NCBI GenBank assembly: GCA_914767715.1
Contig: OU612074.1
Span: 20,260,062 to 20,324,061 of the forward strand
Source of the DNA: Membranipora membranacea
Taxonomy: Eukaryota > Bryozoa > Gymnolaemata > Cheilostomatida > Membraniporidae
Direction of reading: 5' to 3'
Length of the DNA: 64,000 nt
In this document: positions 34,901-46,900 of the stretch, one piece after another
How positions within the stretch are numbered: position 1 is the stretch's first letter
How the letters are laid out: every line of letters starts with the position of its first letter
Program-made: the position numbers and the translations under genes
Notes under the pieces: model-generated
The model's database searches: none
What the model saw: the letters and a program-made list of their open reading frames with translations, nothing else
Told to the model about the DNA's origin: nothing

Positions 34901-37900
34901 ACATTTTCAAAACGAGATTAAATTTCCTCCCTAGTGTTCGTCACAGCAATAGGTAAATTCGCGACCTTGGTATATATATTAAATAATCAATAAATAATCA
35001 ATGGAAATCCCATTTTCATTGGGAAATCCAACTGAATCCAACTTGAATTCAAGTTGTCTCCCTATTACCAATGAGGAGATAATTCTAAGTTTCATGTCTT
35101 ATTTAATATATATACCAAGGTCGCGAATTTACCTATTTAACCTAGTCTCAGACTGCCTTACTAGAGAGCAGTTGCCCCTCAACAATGTTTTCAGATTGCC
35201 TATTGACAACGTGAAAATTCTGCATTATTTTACCCTGTTTCCAGAAGCATTAGCAAGCCCCTGCAAATCTAGTGGGACTTTACTACCATAGGGGTAGAGT
35301 CTCTTTTCCGATAGCCTGGATGATGCTTTGGCTTTTTTTCCTTCGGCATATCCCATGTCGATTTTGACAACACATTTGCACTAAATCCTGAATTAATCAT
35401 AGCCTGAATATAAACGCCCCCGAAGCTTACAATTATGAACCAGTCCTCAATTCCATTAGATTGGCATGAATATGTGGTATCATGATTTGAATGAAGTGCC
35501 TTATCTATGGTGTTCTTAACTCCACAGCTGCCTGCAGTAGTTTCACACTCCATGAACTATCTGAGGACAAACTACTAAGAGCCCTACAGTTGCCTGCAAC
35601 ACTCTCAACACTGACAGTTCCGATACAGGAGTTGATGACATTCCTGCCCTCCTCCTTACTTTTATTTTCGACATGACAGGAAGTGTTCTGATGTTCATTA
35701 ATAAGTCATAATTATATTGTTGGATTATATTGATATTTTATTTGATCTTCCCATGATTGCCATCAGAATATAAAAGGCACTTGGCCTGCTCAGAGCATGT
35801 CACCTAGCAATAATCTGTTGCCATGGTGATTATCAAAACAATAACAAAGGAGAATTAAATAACATCAAAAACAATACAAGGACGTTGATCATAGGTACAA
35901 CACCTTGAACCTCACCGTGCACTGAACTATCACACACAACAACCAATCACTACCAATCCATGACTCAACTTCCTCTTCGTACCCGTCTCCACACTCGTCT
36001 CTACACTAGTATTGTCCCCACATTGGTTTCTTATGTGGGCAATATGTACACACAGTAAATTCACTATACAGTAAAAAGCTTACATGTCCAATAATGCACA
36101 TATAATAAACAAAGGAAATTAGGTAGCCTAGTCTGATGCACACAAATCTTTTTGCTGTGTTGAGTAAAATCTACACAGACATGTGGATCTGTTGATGGCT
36201 CTCTGTCCATCTGTTGTATGCATATTGCCAGGAGGTGGCTCAGTTGGTTAGAGCGCCAGTCATCAGCTTGCAAGTGTATAAGGTCGGCGGTTCGAATCCC
36301 ACTGCAGTCCGCTGAAAACTGGTTTTTGTTGCTCCCCCCCCCCAGGTGTGCTCTGACTGGCCCAAAAACTGAGAGAGCAGATATTGCAGATTCCAACTCA
36401 AGGTATTCCTATCCCTCTACCTATTCTACGAAATGATGAAACCTTTCGATTTAAACAAATTTAACCAAAAAGTACAAAACAAAACGAGTAGGATGTATGC
36501 ATTGAGAACTTGGCTCTGGATTTCCAGCTTGTAAAGGGAGCCAGAACAGCTGGCTGAAGCCACACACAAGCCAAATAACGTTCTACTATACACATTCTGG
36601 TCTGCTGTGATCGCATGTCACCCCCTGACTTGCAAGTTTGACACGCAGGAAAAAAAGGTGTTTCACAACTGAACTTTATTGTGTACTGTAAAAATCTTAA
36701 TTGTCATTTGTCCACTTTGTCGTTGTTGGTTTAACAGCTTAAAATTTTGATGTTTAAGACACTGATGTGAGGGCCCTACTATGTCCTCAACAAAATGAAT
36801 GAAAATGAATTCAATATTTATGAATTCGTTTTCAAGCTTTTAGGGAATTAAGATTGTCTCTATCAGATTTGTTCAAAATGAGGCCAATTTGAGACTGTCA
36901 GAGCCGGAGTTACACATTGCTGAGTTACACCTCTTTGCACATGAGGATAGAGAATCCTAGTCTGAGATCACATCAGGTTTTCGATGAAAATTCGATATTA
37001 TTTGTATTTTTCAACATTAAGATGTGAGTCCAACCCATTCAGCTTTCTGGAAAATCTCTTTAATGACATCTGCTTTGTCTTATTGTGATAAGATTCATGA
37101 AGTTTTAGTGAAAAAAAGTCTTAAGCATTTGCTTAGGTAAAAAGATTATTGTGGGAGACATACTGATTAACAAATGTTTATCAAATACTTTTTGTGACTA
37201 AAAAACAATGCTCTGAAATTCGAGCCACCTATACACATATATGTTATAAAATGATGAAGAGGGAACAATTTTTAGCGGTTGAGAAAAGTTTGGGACAAAT
37301 TTTAGAAGAAAGAAGTCTGAACTGTGTCCATTGGCTATCTAAAAGATTGCCACAGTGCACTTAATAAGCCTGATACCTTGTATATGCTACCAACTCTGAG
37401 GAGCCGCAACTATTATTAAGTAAATGAACACCTTTGATGAATTTATTTCACCTTTACTTCATGTATGTTTAAATGTTTCCCAAATTCTCATTCGCTCTCC
37501 AATCAGTAAACTAGCATACAAATTTTGTGACTTCAGCGTTGCAATTGGTCAATTGATTTCGATTGAATTTTTGTTACTGTTGCACACATACAATTGTCAA
37601 AAAAATGTCATAATCAATATACATGAGGTCAATCTCTCTTGGTGGGAACTGATGCAAATAATTTGACAGTCCTTAAAATTATTTGCAGACTTATTGGGAG
37701 ATTCAGAGCCTTGGTTAATCTTGGATATAGCGTATGGTAAAGAAGGAAAAGATGGAGGCCTCTTGTGGAAGGACGGATCAAAAATAGAGAACCAATTTGT
37801 GTATAGTGGGAACTTCAAGAATGTTGAGGATGTCGTAGTGGTATGTTCAAGCGTCTTTATTTTCAATACGTCATTCTATTCGCATGCCTTTGCTTGCTTT

Positions 37901-40900
37901 GAGCACAGATTTACTACCAAAAATAGTGATAAAAGGATATGTTACATAGTAGAAAATCATTTCTTTGCGGTGGTTAAAAATTATTAATATCTTAAGAATA
38001 TTGATTGCATCCTATGTTAGGGCTGTTACGTTTCAGAGGCATCATATAGGAAGTTTTAGATGCAATCAGCTCCATAACCAAGGTGTATGGGATCAATAGT
38101 GATTACACTAGTCTTAGGAGACCCTAGCTTGATTCACACAGAAGTCTGTTGTTGTTTTTACGACCCTCATTTGGGATTAATGACAAACAATTTACTAGAG
38201 TCACTTTTAAGTATTTGTAGCTTGAAGACTCAGTGAATTAAATGCGATTTTTCCCCCAGATTAGGGCTGAGCATTGCAATAGATATTTTTTCCCTTTGGC
38301 ATTACATTTTGAAATTGAATCGAATTGAGACTTATTCGCAATTATTTGGTTATTGAAGTTAACATCCAGAAATAAAAAAGCATTGTTCAATGGATCTTGA
38401 GTGACTTGCACAGTATGAGCAGAATAAGGTTTTGGTATTGACACAACCGTAAAATCAGAAAAAATCAGCAACAAGTTTTAATCGATGTTTTCCATAGTTT
38501 GTCCATAACTCAAAAAAGTCCCCTTCAAGATTAAGCGGCTGGGGAGATTTGGTCAAAAGTTAGTGTGCCTACCTGAAACAAGACTGGGAATAAATCAAAG
38601 AAAAAACTTATTCATGTTAACCATTTGCCTTGATAGCGCATTTAATTCACTGTGGGGTTTAATTTATGTTAAAATCTCTCCATCTAAGTTACAGCGGACT
38701 ATAGTTAGAGTTCTGTAAAGAAAAGGGTTAGAATTCTTATGTTGTTTAATGCTGCAGCATTATGGTTGGTGGTTTACTTTGAGAGTAGAGAGGTTTTAAA
38801 ACACAAGATTTATGAGTTTAAAATCTGAAAGATCTGAGATTCTCAGGCGGTCATAGAATTATATTTAGAGACATCATAGCCACCTGAAAGCTTACGAAAC
38901 TTTACTTCTTGATATTGCAAGAAAAAATGCAAAACACCTGATGATAGGGACGTTACTGATAACCATTCAAAACATGCGCTGTGAAGACAATACACATCGT
39001 AAGAAAACGTCAGACAAAATGGAGAAAATCAAGTATTGATATGCAAAATCATACACCATATTTTTAGAAGAAAGTCTTTGACAGTGCTTCGGTGCAGCAT
39101 TTTTTCACCAGGACATCATGAGTTCTATTCATAGACTTAATAATCAACCTAGACAGGAAACCATATACAGCCTAAGTGAGGCACTTAATTGTGGGGCGAT
39201 GTAATGTCACTGGAAGGTGTAGAAGCAATTATACTATCATTGATTAGCTGTCCATAATCCAGGTTTTTTGTTCATAACTCAATCAATTATAATCCGATTC
39301 AGAACTTAAAAAAAATTACTTCACAATCAGCAGCATCTTGTCATCAACATGATGCTATTTCTTCTTCAAAAAATGTTTTTTGAAACCGTGCAGGACGAGC
39401 TGCTAAATCTATTGTAATATTCAAATTCAAAATCAAAAAAGTTATCAACATATAAACCTGGATTTTGGACAGTAAATCAATGAATGCATCATTGCCTCTA
39501 CACCTTCCAATGTCGTTATGTCGCCCACAATTAAATACCTCAGTGCATCAGTTCTAATGCTCCATATAGTGTCCTGTCTAGGTTTATTATTGAGTATATG
39601 GTTTTACTAGAGTTTCTACCTCTAGCTGACTGTCTCTGTGGAACCATGTCAAATAGACGATGTTCAGGGTTCAGGGTTCATGACATTACATGCCAGTGGC
39701 GTATATTAGCAATCACGGCCCACGGCTTTCCGGTGAATGGCTGAATAGCTCAGTGTGTGTCTGCCTCATAATCACTGTTAACAAGATTGTTGTGGGTTCG
39801 AATCCCATCAAGGACAGTTTTTTTTCAAATGGGTGCTTTATAACTGGAGCATTTTTACCGTAATCTTCTACTGCTATTGAGTTGTTTTCTGAAAGTACCC
39901 AACAGCTCAGTGAGCTATTGAAATACCTCTCTGCTTGCACTATTTTGCTACCGATATGCAAAAATTTCCGTGGTGGGAGGGCGCTTAAGCGCCCCTCCCC
40001 GCCACGCCTACGGCGTGTGGATCGGGCAGCGCCCGATCATTATGCTCATCTCTAAAAAGTCAGTGAGCGAAATTTTTTAGAATATATGCCCCTGTTACAT
40101 GCGTAGGTGCGGCATGTATCCGACTGGAAAGCCTGTTGCGTGGTACAGTGAGCAGCAATCGGGCAAGCATTGTAGTCACTGGCTTCTGGATAGATAGTTT
40201 TGAGGCAACATTTTTGAATGATTTCCAGCTTATCAATGTCATACTGTGCTAGAGATGGAAACCATGCCGGACATGCATAGGTTATCAGGCTTCTGATGAT
40301 TGTTTTGCAATATCTATACAAGCCATCAGGTGCCACTCCATCTCGTTTGAGTAGTAATAAAGCATAATGTTTCGTGTTGCTGTGGTCAGTGATTGTAGTT
40401 GTAAGTCCATGAAATTGCAGCTGGTGATCCAGAGTAACACCAAGGAGATTGAATTCTTCTACTCATTCTATATTGCAGGTGTTTGTGGTAACCTGGTCTT
40501 TTGATAAAACATCATCGCTGAGTGAAATTATCATTTGTTTGGTTTTTGACGTGTTTAGAGTCATACCTTTGCTGTTACACCATTCAGCAGTTTCCGCTGC
40601 GGCATGAGCAGCATTGTATTGTATTGTGTTGTACCGTAATGTTTTGTATTGTATTGTGTTGCATTGTATCGTCTTGTATTGTATTGTGTTGTATTGTATT
40701 GTATTGTGTTGTATTGTTTTGTGTCATATTGTATCGTGTTGCATTGTTTTGTGTTGTATTTTATTGTATTGTATTGTATTGTGCGGGCGGAGGCCTTGAA
40801 GGTGTGGGAAAATATTGTTATATCATCAGCATACTTCACTATACTTTCTGAGCTGCTCAGGGAAGTGATGAAAATTTTCAATTTTTTGGGGCCACACCTT

Positions 40901-43900
40901 ATGCCTTATGGTACTACGACATTACAGAAACCTGATCCTGAAAGAGATCTCCTTCCCAAATATCCCAAATCAATGGAAATAAATTGAATGTGAATGATGG
41001 GGGCAAGCTGTTTTATTAAAACCAGCATGAGAGCGGTACAAATGATAGTAACAACTTTCAGAAAGAATATTTCATTCTTAATTGAAAGGACCTCTTGTTG
41101 TCTTGCCGTTTTCAGGAAGAAAACATGGTCCTTGGATTTTCTAAAGAAAACAAGACAAACTGATAAAAGACAGTTCTTTCACCTCTTGTTAATAAATTTG
41201 GGTCATTATGATTTAAAACCTGAGTTTTAAAATTTATGATTGAATATAGCTTGCTCCACAACAGCTTAATGTTAGGAATAACACTATTTATACAGCTACT
41301 ACCTTGCCTGTGAAGCAAAGGGGGAATTGTCTGCTCTAATTTACTCACTATTTAGGATCTAAATAGCCTTAAAATTCACATGATCTTTTGTTATTAGCTT
41401 ATCAATATCATGAGATCGTTCAGGAATTATTTTCATACGATAAAATGTAAAGTTTTTGCTTGCTAGACAGTTGTTTGCGCTTTTGTATCATATCAAAGCA
41501 TAAAATCAACATTTTTTGTAACTCATTACAAAACATTAGTAATGGATTAATAAAGTGGGATAATATCACAGAGTAAAGATATATATATAATATATATATA
41601 TATATATCCTTACTCTGTGATTATATCTACTCAGAATTGTCACATCAGCTGTAAGAACTAGGGTTGGAACGAGTATCATACCCGGTACTGAATCTCGGGT
41701 TTGACACCGGGCCAAGTCGGGTTTGATATCTTTGAAGTGCCAATTACTATCTATCTATGTCGATATTTAGCCATTATTATGTATTTGCAAACTACAATGT
41801 CCTTTTATCACATGAATTCACTTCATCTAAATGAAGATCAATATAATTGCATACCTCTGCAACATGAGCCATTTCATGTGGCTGTGTTCACTGTTTTGTT
41901 GCATCATCCAGGTCATAACACCATTTATTTGCAAACTTTTCACACCATTAGATTTCTGTCGTCTTTAGTTTTTCTTCAGTGTGACTTAACCTAAGATTTA
42001 TACTTTGTAAAAAATGATAAGATGTGGAGCTCTAGTAATGCCCATCTCTTAGACTTGTGAGTTGAGGAAGCTTGGTCTACAGGCTAGATCTAACGCTTGC
42101 AGGTAAAACTAGCACAATTGATCTCAGGAAGACTATTAATTAGATGCAGTTGTTTGTACTGAGTTTATTACAGTCAGGTGGAGAAAGAAAAATTTGGGTT
42201 TGATCTACTGGGATCTACCACACACTAATTTTACTCCTAGCTTGGACAGATAGATAAGATACAAGTAGTCCAAAATGAGTACCAGTACCAATGCTGGAAA
42301 GTGTTTGCTAGGTCTGGTCAAAACAAGGTGGAATGCAACATATGCCAGAAAGTTCTATCAACTGGTAAGGATAGATCAACATCCTGCATGAAGAGACACA
42401 TAGCTAGGTATCATGATGCCAAATTCAATGAACTGTATCCTCCTGCAGCTGCACCACAGTCTTCCTCCACTCCAAGCAGCAGCACCTCCACAGCTCAGCC
42501 TACCATCTCCCAATGTCTCAACAAACAGAAGCCACTTACTGGGTCTACACCTAGAGCTCAGAGTTTGACTGACTCTTTACTCTACATGATATGTGTTGAT
42601 CTGCAACCTCTCAGCATTGTCGAGGAAATAGGCTTCAGATGTTTAATGTCGACTTCTGAAAAGAGGTATGTGATCCCCTGCTGGAAAACTTTCAGGACAA
42701 AACTAATACCTGAACTTTACAAAGCAATATTAGAGAAGCTCAGACTTGCTGTGAATGAGCACTGTGTTGATGGTGGAACTGTGTGTATTTCTACAAATGC
42801 ATGGAGTGCTAGACCTGCTTCTACCCTGAGTTTGAACAATTTTACCAAGGTTATCTGCGTGTATCACTTATAAAAAGTGGCGTCTGGTCATCAGTGCACA
42901 AAGATTGATGACATTATTTGTTACATTTTATTATTATCATGTATGTTTTACCATTCTTTATTCTGATGGTCAGGATTTAGACCAGCGAATGTTTTTAGAC
43001 TATGCTTGCAAGTTGCAATCATCAAAATCACTCACCGGTATGTAAAGAAAATAGGTATCAAATAAAATTTACAAGCATATTTGCAATATCCATCAAATGC
43101 TGGCATGGTGGCAAACCATAAACCTAGTGAGGTGTCATTACGATGATCTCAATAACGTATAGGGCCTACCTCTTTAGTTGTACCGCGTCATCACGCAAAC
43201 CCGACCCGGTGCCGACCCGGTATCGGTATTTTCCTCAAGTGCCATACACGACCCGGTGTCAAAATTTCCGACCCGTTCCACCCTACTTGTAATAGACAGT
43301 TTTCTGAGCTCTGATTTAGGCCTCAATTCGGAGTTGTCCTCTCGCCAGTTTGGTACTTTTAACCCACGCCGCATAGGAAAAACGTGTTGAAAAGAGGGTT
43401 ATCTTGAAAACCGCTTATAATATTATGATAAAAATTATTTTTGATTCAGAATCTGCAACATTGAAAACTCATATGGACATAGTTTGGGAAATAGTTTTAG
43501 TAAATGGATAGTCAATTATAGCATTTTCTGCCTGTTTTGCGGACAATTTGGCAGAAATTTTCATGAGTTTCTTCACTAAAATTAAGATTTATCAAAATTC
43601 AAGCCTCCAATGATTTGGAAACCCTGTCTCACAGGGTTTTCAATGGTGCAGACTCTGAATCAAAAATCATTTTTATCTTATCATAAGCGGTTTTGAAGAT
43701 AACCCTCTTTCAGCAGGTTTTTCCTATGCGGTGCGGGTTAAAAGTACCAAACTGGAGAGAGGATAACTCCGAATTGAGGCATAAATAAGAGCTCAGAAAA
43801 CTGTCTATTGAATGCCAATATTTGAATTCAACTTCTTTTTTTCTGGATCATGTATTGGCCTTGCTCACAAGTTTTTCTTACTAATGCATGGATCCTCACT

Positions 43901-46900
43901 CCACCCCTTAGCAGATGGGAACATGTCAATATTGGCTGACCTCTGTGTCTCTACCTTTTGCAAGTAATCCTTTTATACATATATATATATATATGTATAT
44001 TTACATATATATATAACATATATACATATACACATACATAAGGAGCTAGGTCAAGTTCCTTAACAAAAGCAGCAGCAAAACTTGGCCGAGTTCTAATCAA
44101 AGGATTGGATTGGGTGATTGGTTTATTGGTCACTCACATACAAGTAAGTTGCAAAATTGGTTGTTCCTATACACTATGGTATTAAAACATTTTCTTTTAA
44201 TATTTCAGCTTCACCAGAGACAATATAAGGTCGTGGATCATAATATGATCTATGACATGTCTTCTGGGAACTTTATATGCGAGAAGAAGTTTAAACTAGC
44301 AGGTAATATGTGTTCATTATGAAATATAATTACTATGGTCTTGCATTCTTGTAAGTTCCCCTACCAACTAAGCTTCACCCAAAGGTCAGAAGTGTCAGAG
44401 TTAATTTAAAAGGTAAACACAGGCTTGAACAATGCAATCTGAATACCTTACAGATCTCAATGGAAACTGTTTTCAATGACCATCTCACATCAATATTTGT
44501 TAGATAATATTATCAGGAGTTAATTTTAATTTTGAATACTCCAAGTAGCCGGCTGTCAATCAAACAGTAACATGACCATCAGAGATTGATGAAATGTGTT
44601 CAGAATTTTTCAACCGTATACACTAAAGATTTTGTTCGCGACGAACAAGGGTTTGTTTGTAAGAGTTATCTTCCCACATTGCTATAGATTTCATTCCATT
44701 GACGCTGTACCAACAATATAAGACAGTTGTAGCAAATGCTAACAATCAACACTCTCATTGTTATCATGTGCTATTGTTCAATATTATCCCTTTCAACCAT
44801 CTTGACAAGGTGTCCATGTGGCCTCAATGGCCATGAATTGAGACCACACAACATTGAAACTGCAGACCAATGACACCCTCAACAAAAATCGGCAGCAGTT
44901 GGCTGAAGGGGATCAAATCCAATAATATTCGCTTGGCGATTACCCTGCACTCTATCAAAGCTTGGTGCAGGATAAAAAATTACTCACAAGTAAGCACTCT
45001 CTAGCACAGGTTCAGTCTAAGAGAAATGCACTGAACAAAACATGCCACTTTACATGGTCTTTGTTGACTTCAGTAAGGCTTTTGACACTGTGTCCAGAGT
45101 TGGCCTTCGGCAGGTTCTTCAAAAGTTTGGTTGCACAGCCCAATTCATCAGCATTAGCGAGGCTCTCCATACAGGCATGCAAGCGAATGTTGCTATGGGC
45201 GGATCCGTCTCTAGTGACTTTGCAGTAAGCAATGGAGTCAAGCAAGGGTGTGTGCTTGCACCAACACTCTTCTCCATGTACCTCTCAGCCATGCTTGAAG
45301 TAGCCTTCAAAGACAGCTCGGAAGGAGTATATATCCAGACTAAGAAAGAAGCAGACCTGTTTAATCTATCTCACTTCAAATCTCGAAACAGAACAACTAC
45401 AAAGTTATTGAGAGATCTGCTATATGCCGATGATAGCGCTCTGGTAGCTCATGACTCTGATGACATCCAAACTCTAGTTGACAGATTTGCTGATGCTGCA
45501 AGGATGTTTAGTCTCAAAATCAACATTAAGAAGACTGAGTGCCTCTACCAAGAAATGTAAATATCAACGGAAACAGCGTAAAACTTTCAAGTACCTTGGA
45601 AGCACTGTAGCTGACAATGTAAAGCTAGATAATGAAATCTCCCTGAGAATAGGAAATGCTAGTGCTGAGACTTAGACTGTATACAGTGTGCAGACTGACC
45701 GCTGCAAGCGTATGTGATGAGACATCTACGATCAATCATTGGTATCTCATGGAGAGACAAGATCACGAATGTTGAGGTGCTGAAGAGAGCAGGGTTACCG
45801 TCCCTAAAGTCCATACTCATTCAGATGAATCTGAGATGGCTTGGCCATGTAGAAAGGATGGATCATTACCGCCTACCTCGACAACTACTCTACTCCCAGC
45901 TGAAGGATGGAAGATGTAATCAAGGGAGGCCCAGGTTAAGGTTCAAAGATACTGTGAAGAGGAATATGAAGAAGCTGGACATCAACAGATGTTTGATCAG
46001 ACCGAAATGAAGACAGTCATTGTCATATTGAGAGACTGCTATGATGATGATGATGAATATATCACATGCTCAGTGAGAGTTTAAAACTTGCATAACTCAT
46101 CAAACCAGTGCAGATAATTTGGCACGAATCAAAATAGCTTGAGCCAGAAAGCCATGTTTTTTATGGCCGATTGACCTGCTCTCACAGTGAATCACAGGGG
46201 TGCCACACCAATGCAAGGCAACTACACTCCCGGCCAAATAACCTCGTGATTTTCTCTGACACATGTGGACAAGAATCGCCAGCTGAGGCTGATCAAATAA
46301 GAAAAGGAAACCTAGGATATATCTTAAAGCTATAGTTGCGCCTCCCCATATTTGATATCATAATGAAGGTCTCAGTCTAATTAAGAGCATCGTGGCAACC
46401 TATCGAATGGCATATGGACACAGTTAAAACCATAAGCTTTACTAAAATGTGAATTTTTTCTCATCTTCTCTCAACCACTAGGATTGTCCCCTCATTATTG
46501 CTCTATAACATACATAATTAGAGAGAGGACAATATTTATGGTTGAGAAAGGTTTCATTTTAGTAAAGCTAATGGTTTCAACTGTGTCCATAGGCTATTTG
46601 AAAGGTTACCATGGTGGTCTTATTTATTCAGATTCTACCAAATATACCAGATGGTTACTGGTCAATTATAAATGGAATCTTTATTTGTATGGGGAACAAA
46701 ACATAGAACTTTCACCTACCTCACTAGACCATCATCTCTTGGCATGACATAAGTAACTCTTCCTACTTCAACAAAAGCCGATCGGACTCCTCACTCAAAA
46801 TAACCATGTCATTAACTGCTAGATTCCTGCTGGTCTAAACCCACTTCTCCCTTTGTGGTATTTTCCTTTTTTACACCAACTCCAGAAACAGTTGGCAAGT

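Larger units (their letters stand above)
26383..35884 (-). mobile_element. Ty3/gypsy LTR retrotransposon, decayed and interrupted
   Basis: Minus-strand element bounded by two LTRs (26383-26591 and 35684-35884), with GTTG flanking both ends as a probable target duplication (26379-26382 and 35884-35887). The internal order on the minus strand is protease, RT, RNase H, integrase, polypurine tract, 3' LTR. A purine-rich AAAGGAGAAGGGAAG sits just inside the 3' LTR, as expected for a PPT. The element is split by a 6.3 kb hAT-like insertion (26669-32973) and by a hairpin insertion (34948-35137). Without these it would be about 3 kb, so gag and much of pol are deleted. Many stops; inactive. Confidence 0.85.

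Noticed and set aside
36226-36330. Functional tRNA genes (also at 18262, 26319, 32761, 39738)
   Set aside because: A and B boxes are present, but acceptor stems do not pair and the anticodon arms are wrong in length. They fit tRNA-derived SINE heads.
40522-40987. Plus-strand open frames rich in Cys, Ile and Val
   Set aside because: They are the reverse reading of the TGTAT microsatellite, which lacks stops in several registers.
43951-44133. Open frame with repeated Tyr/Ile/Val
   Set aside because: It is a translation of the (TA)n/(CATA)n microsatellite.
44962-45228. Start of an intact RT gene at 44962
   Set aside because: The first part is the solo foldback arm; RT similarity begins only near 45042 and the frame breaks near 45560.
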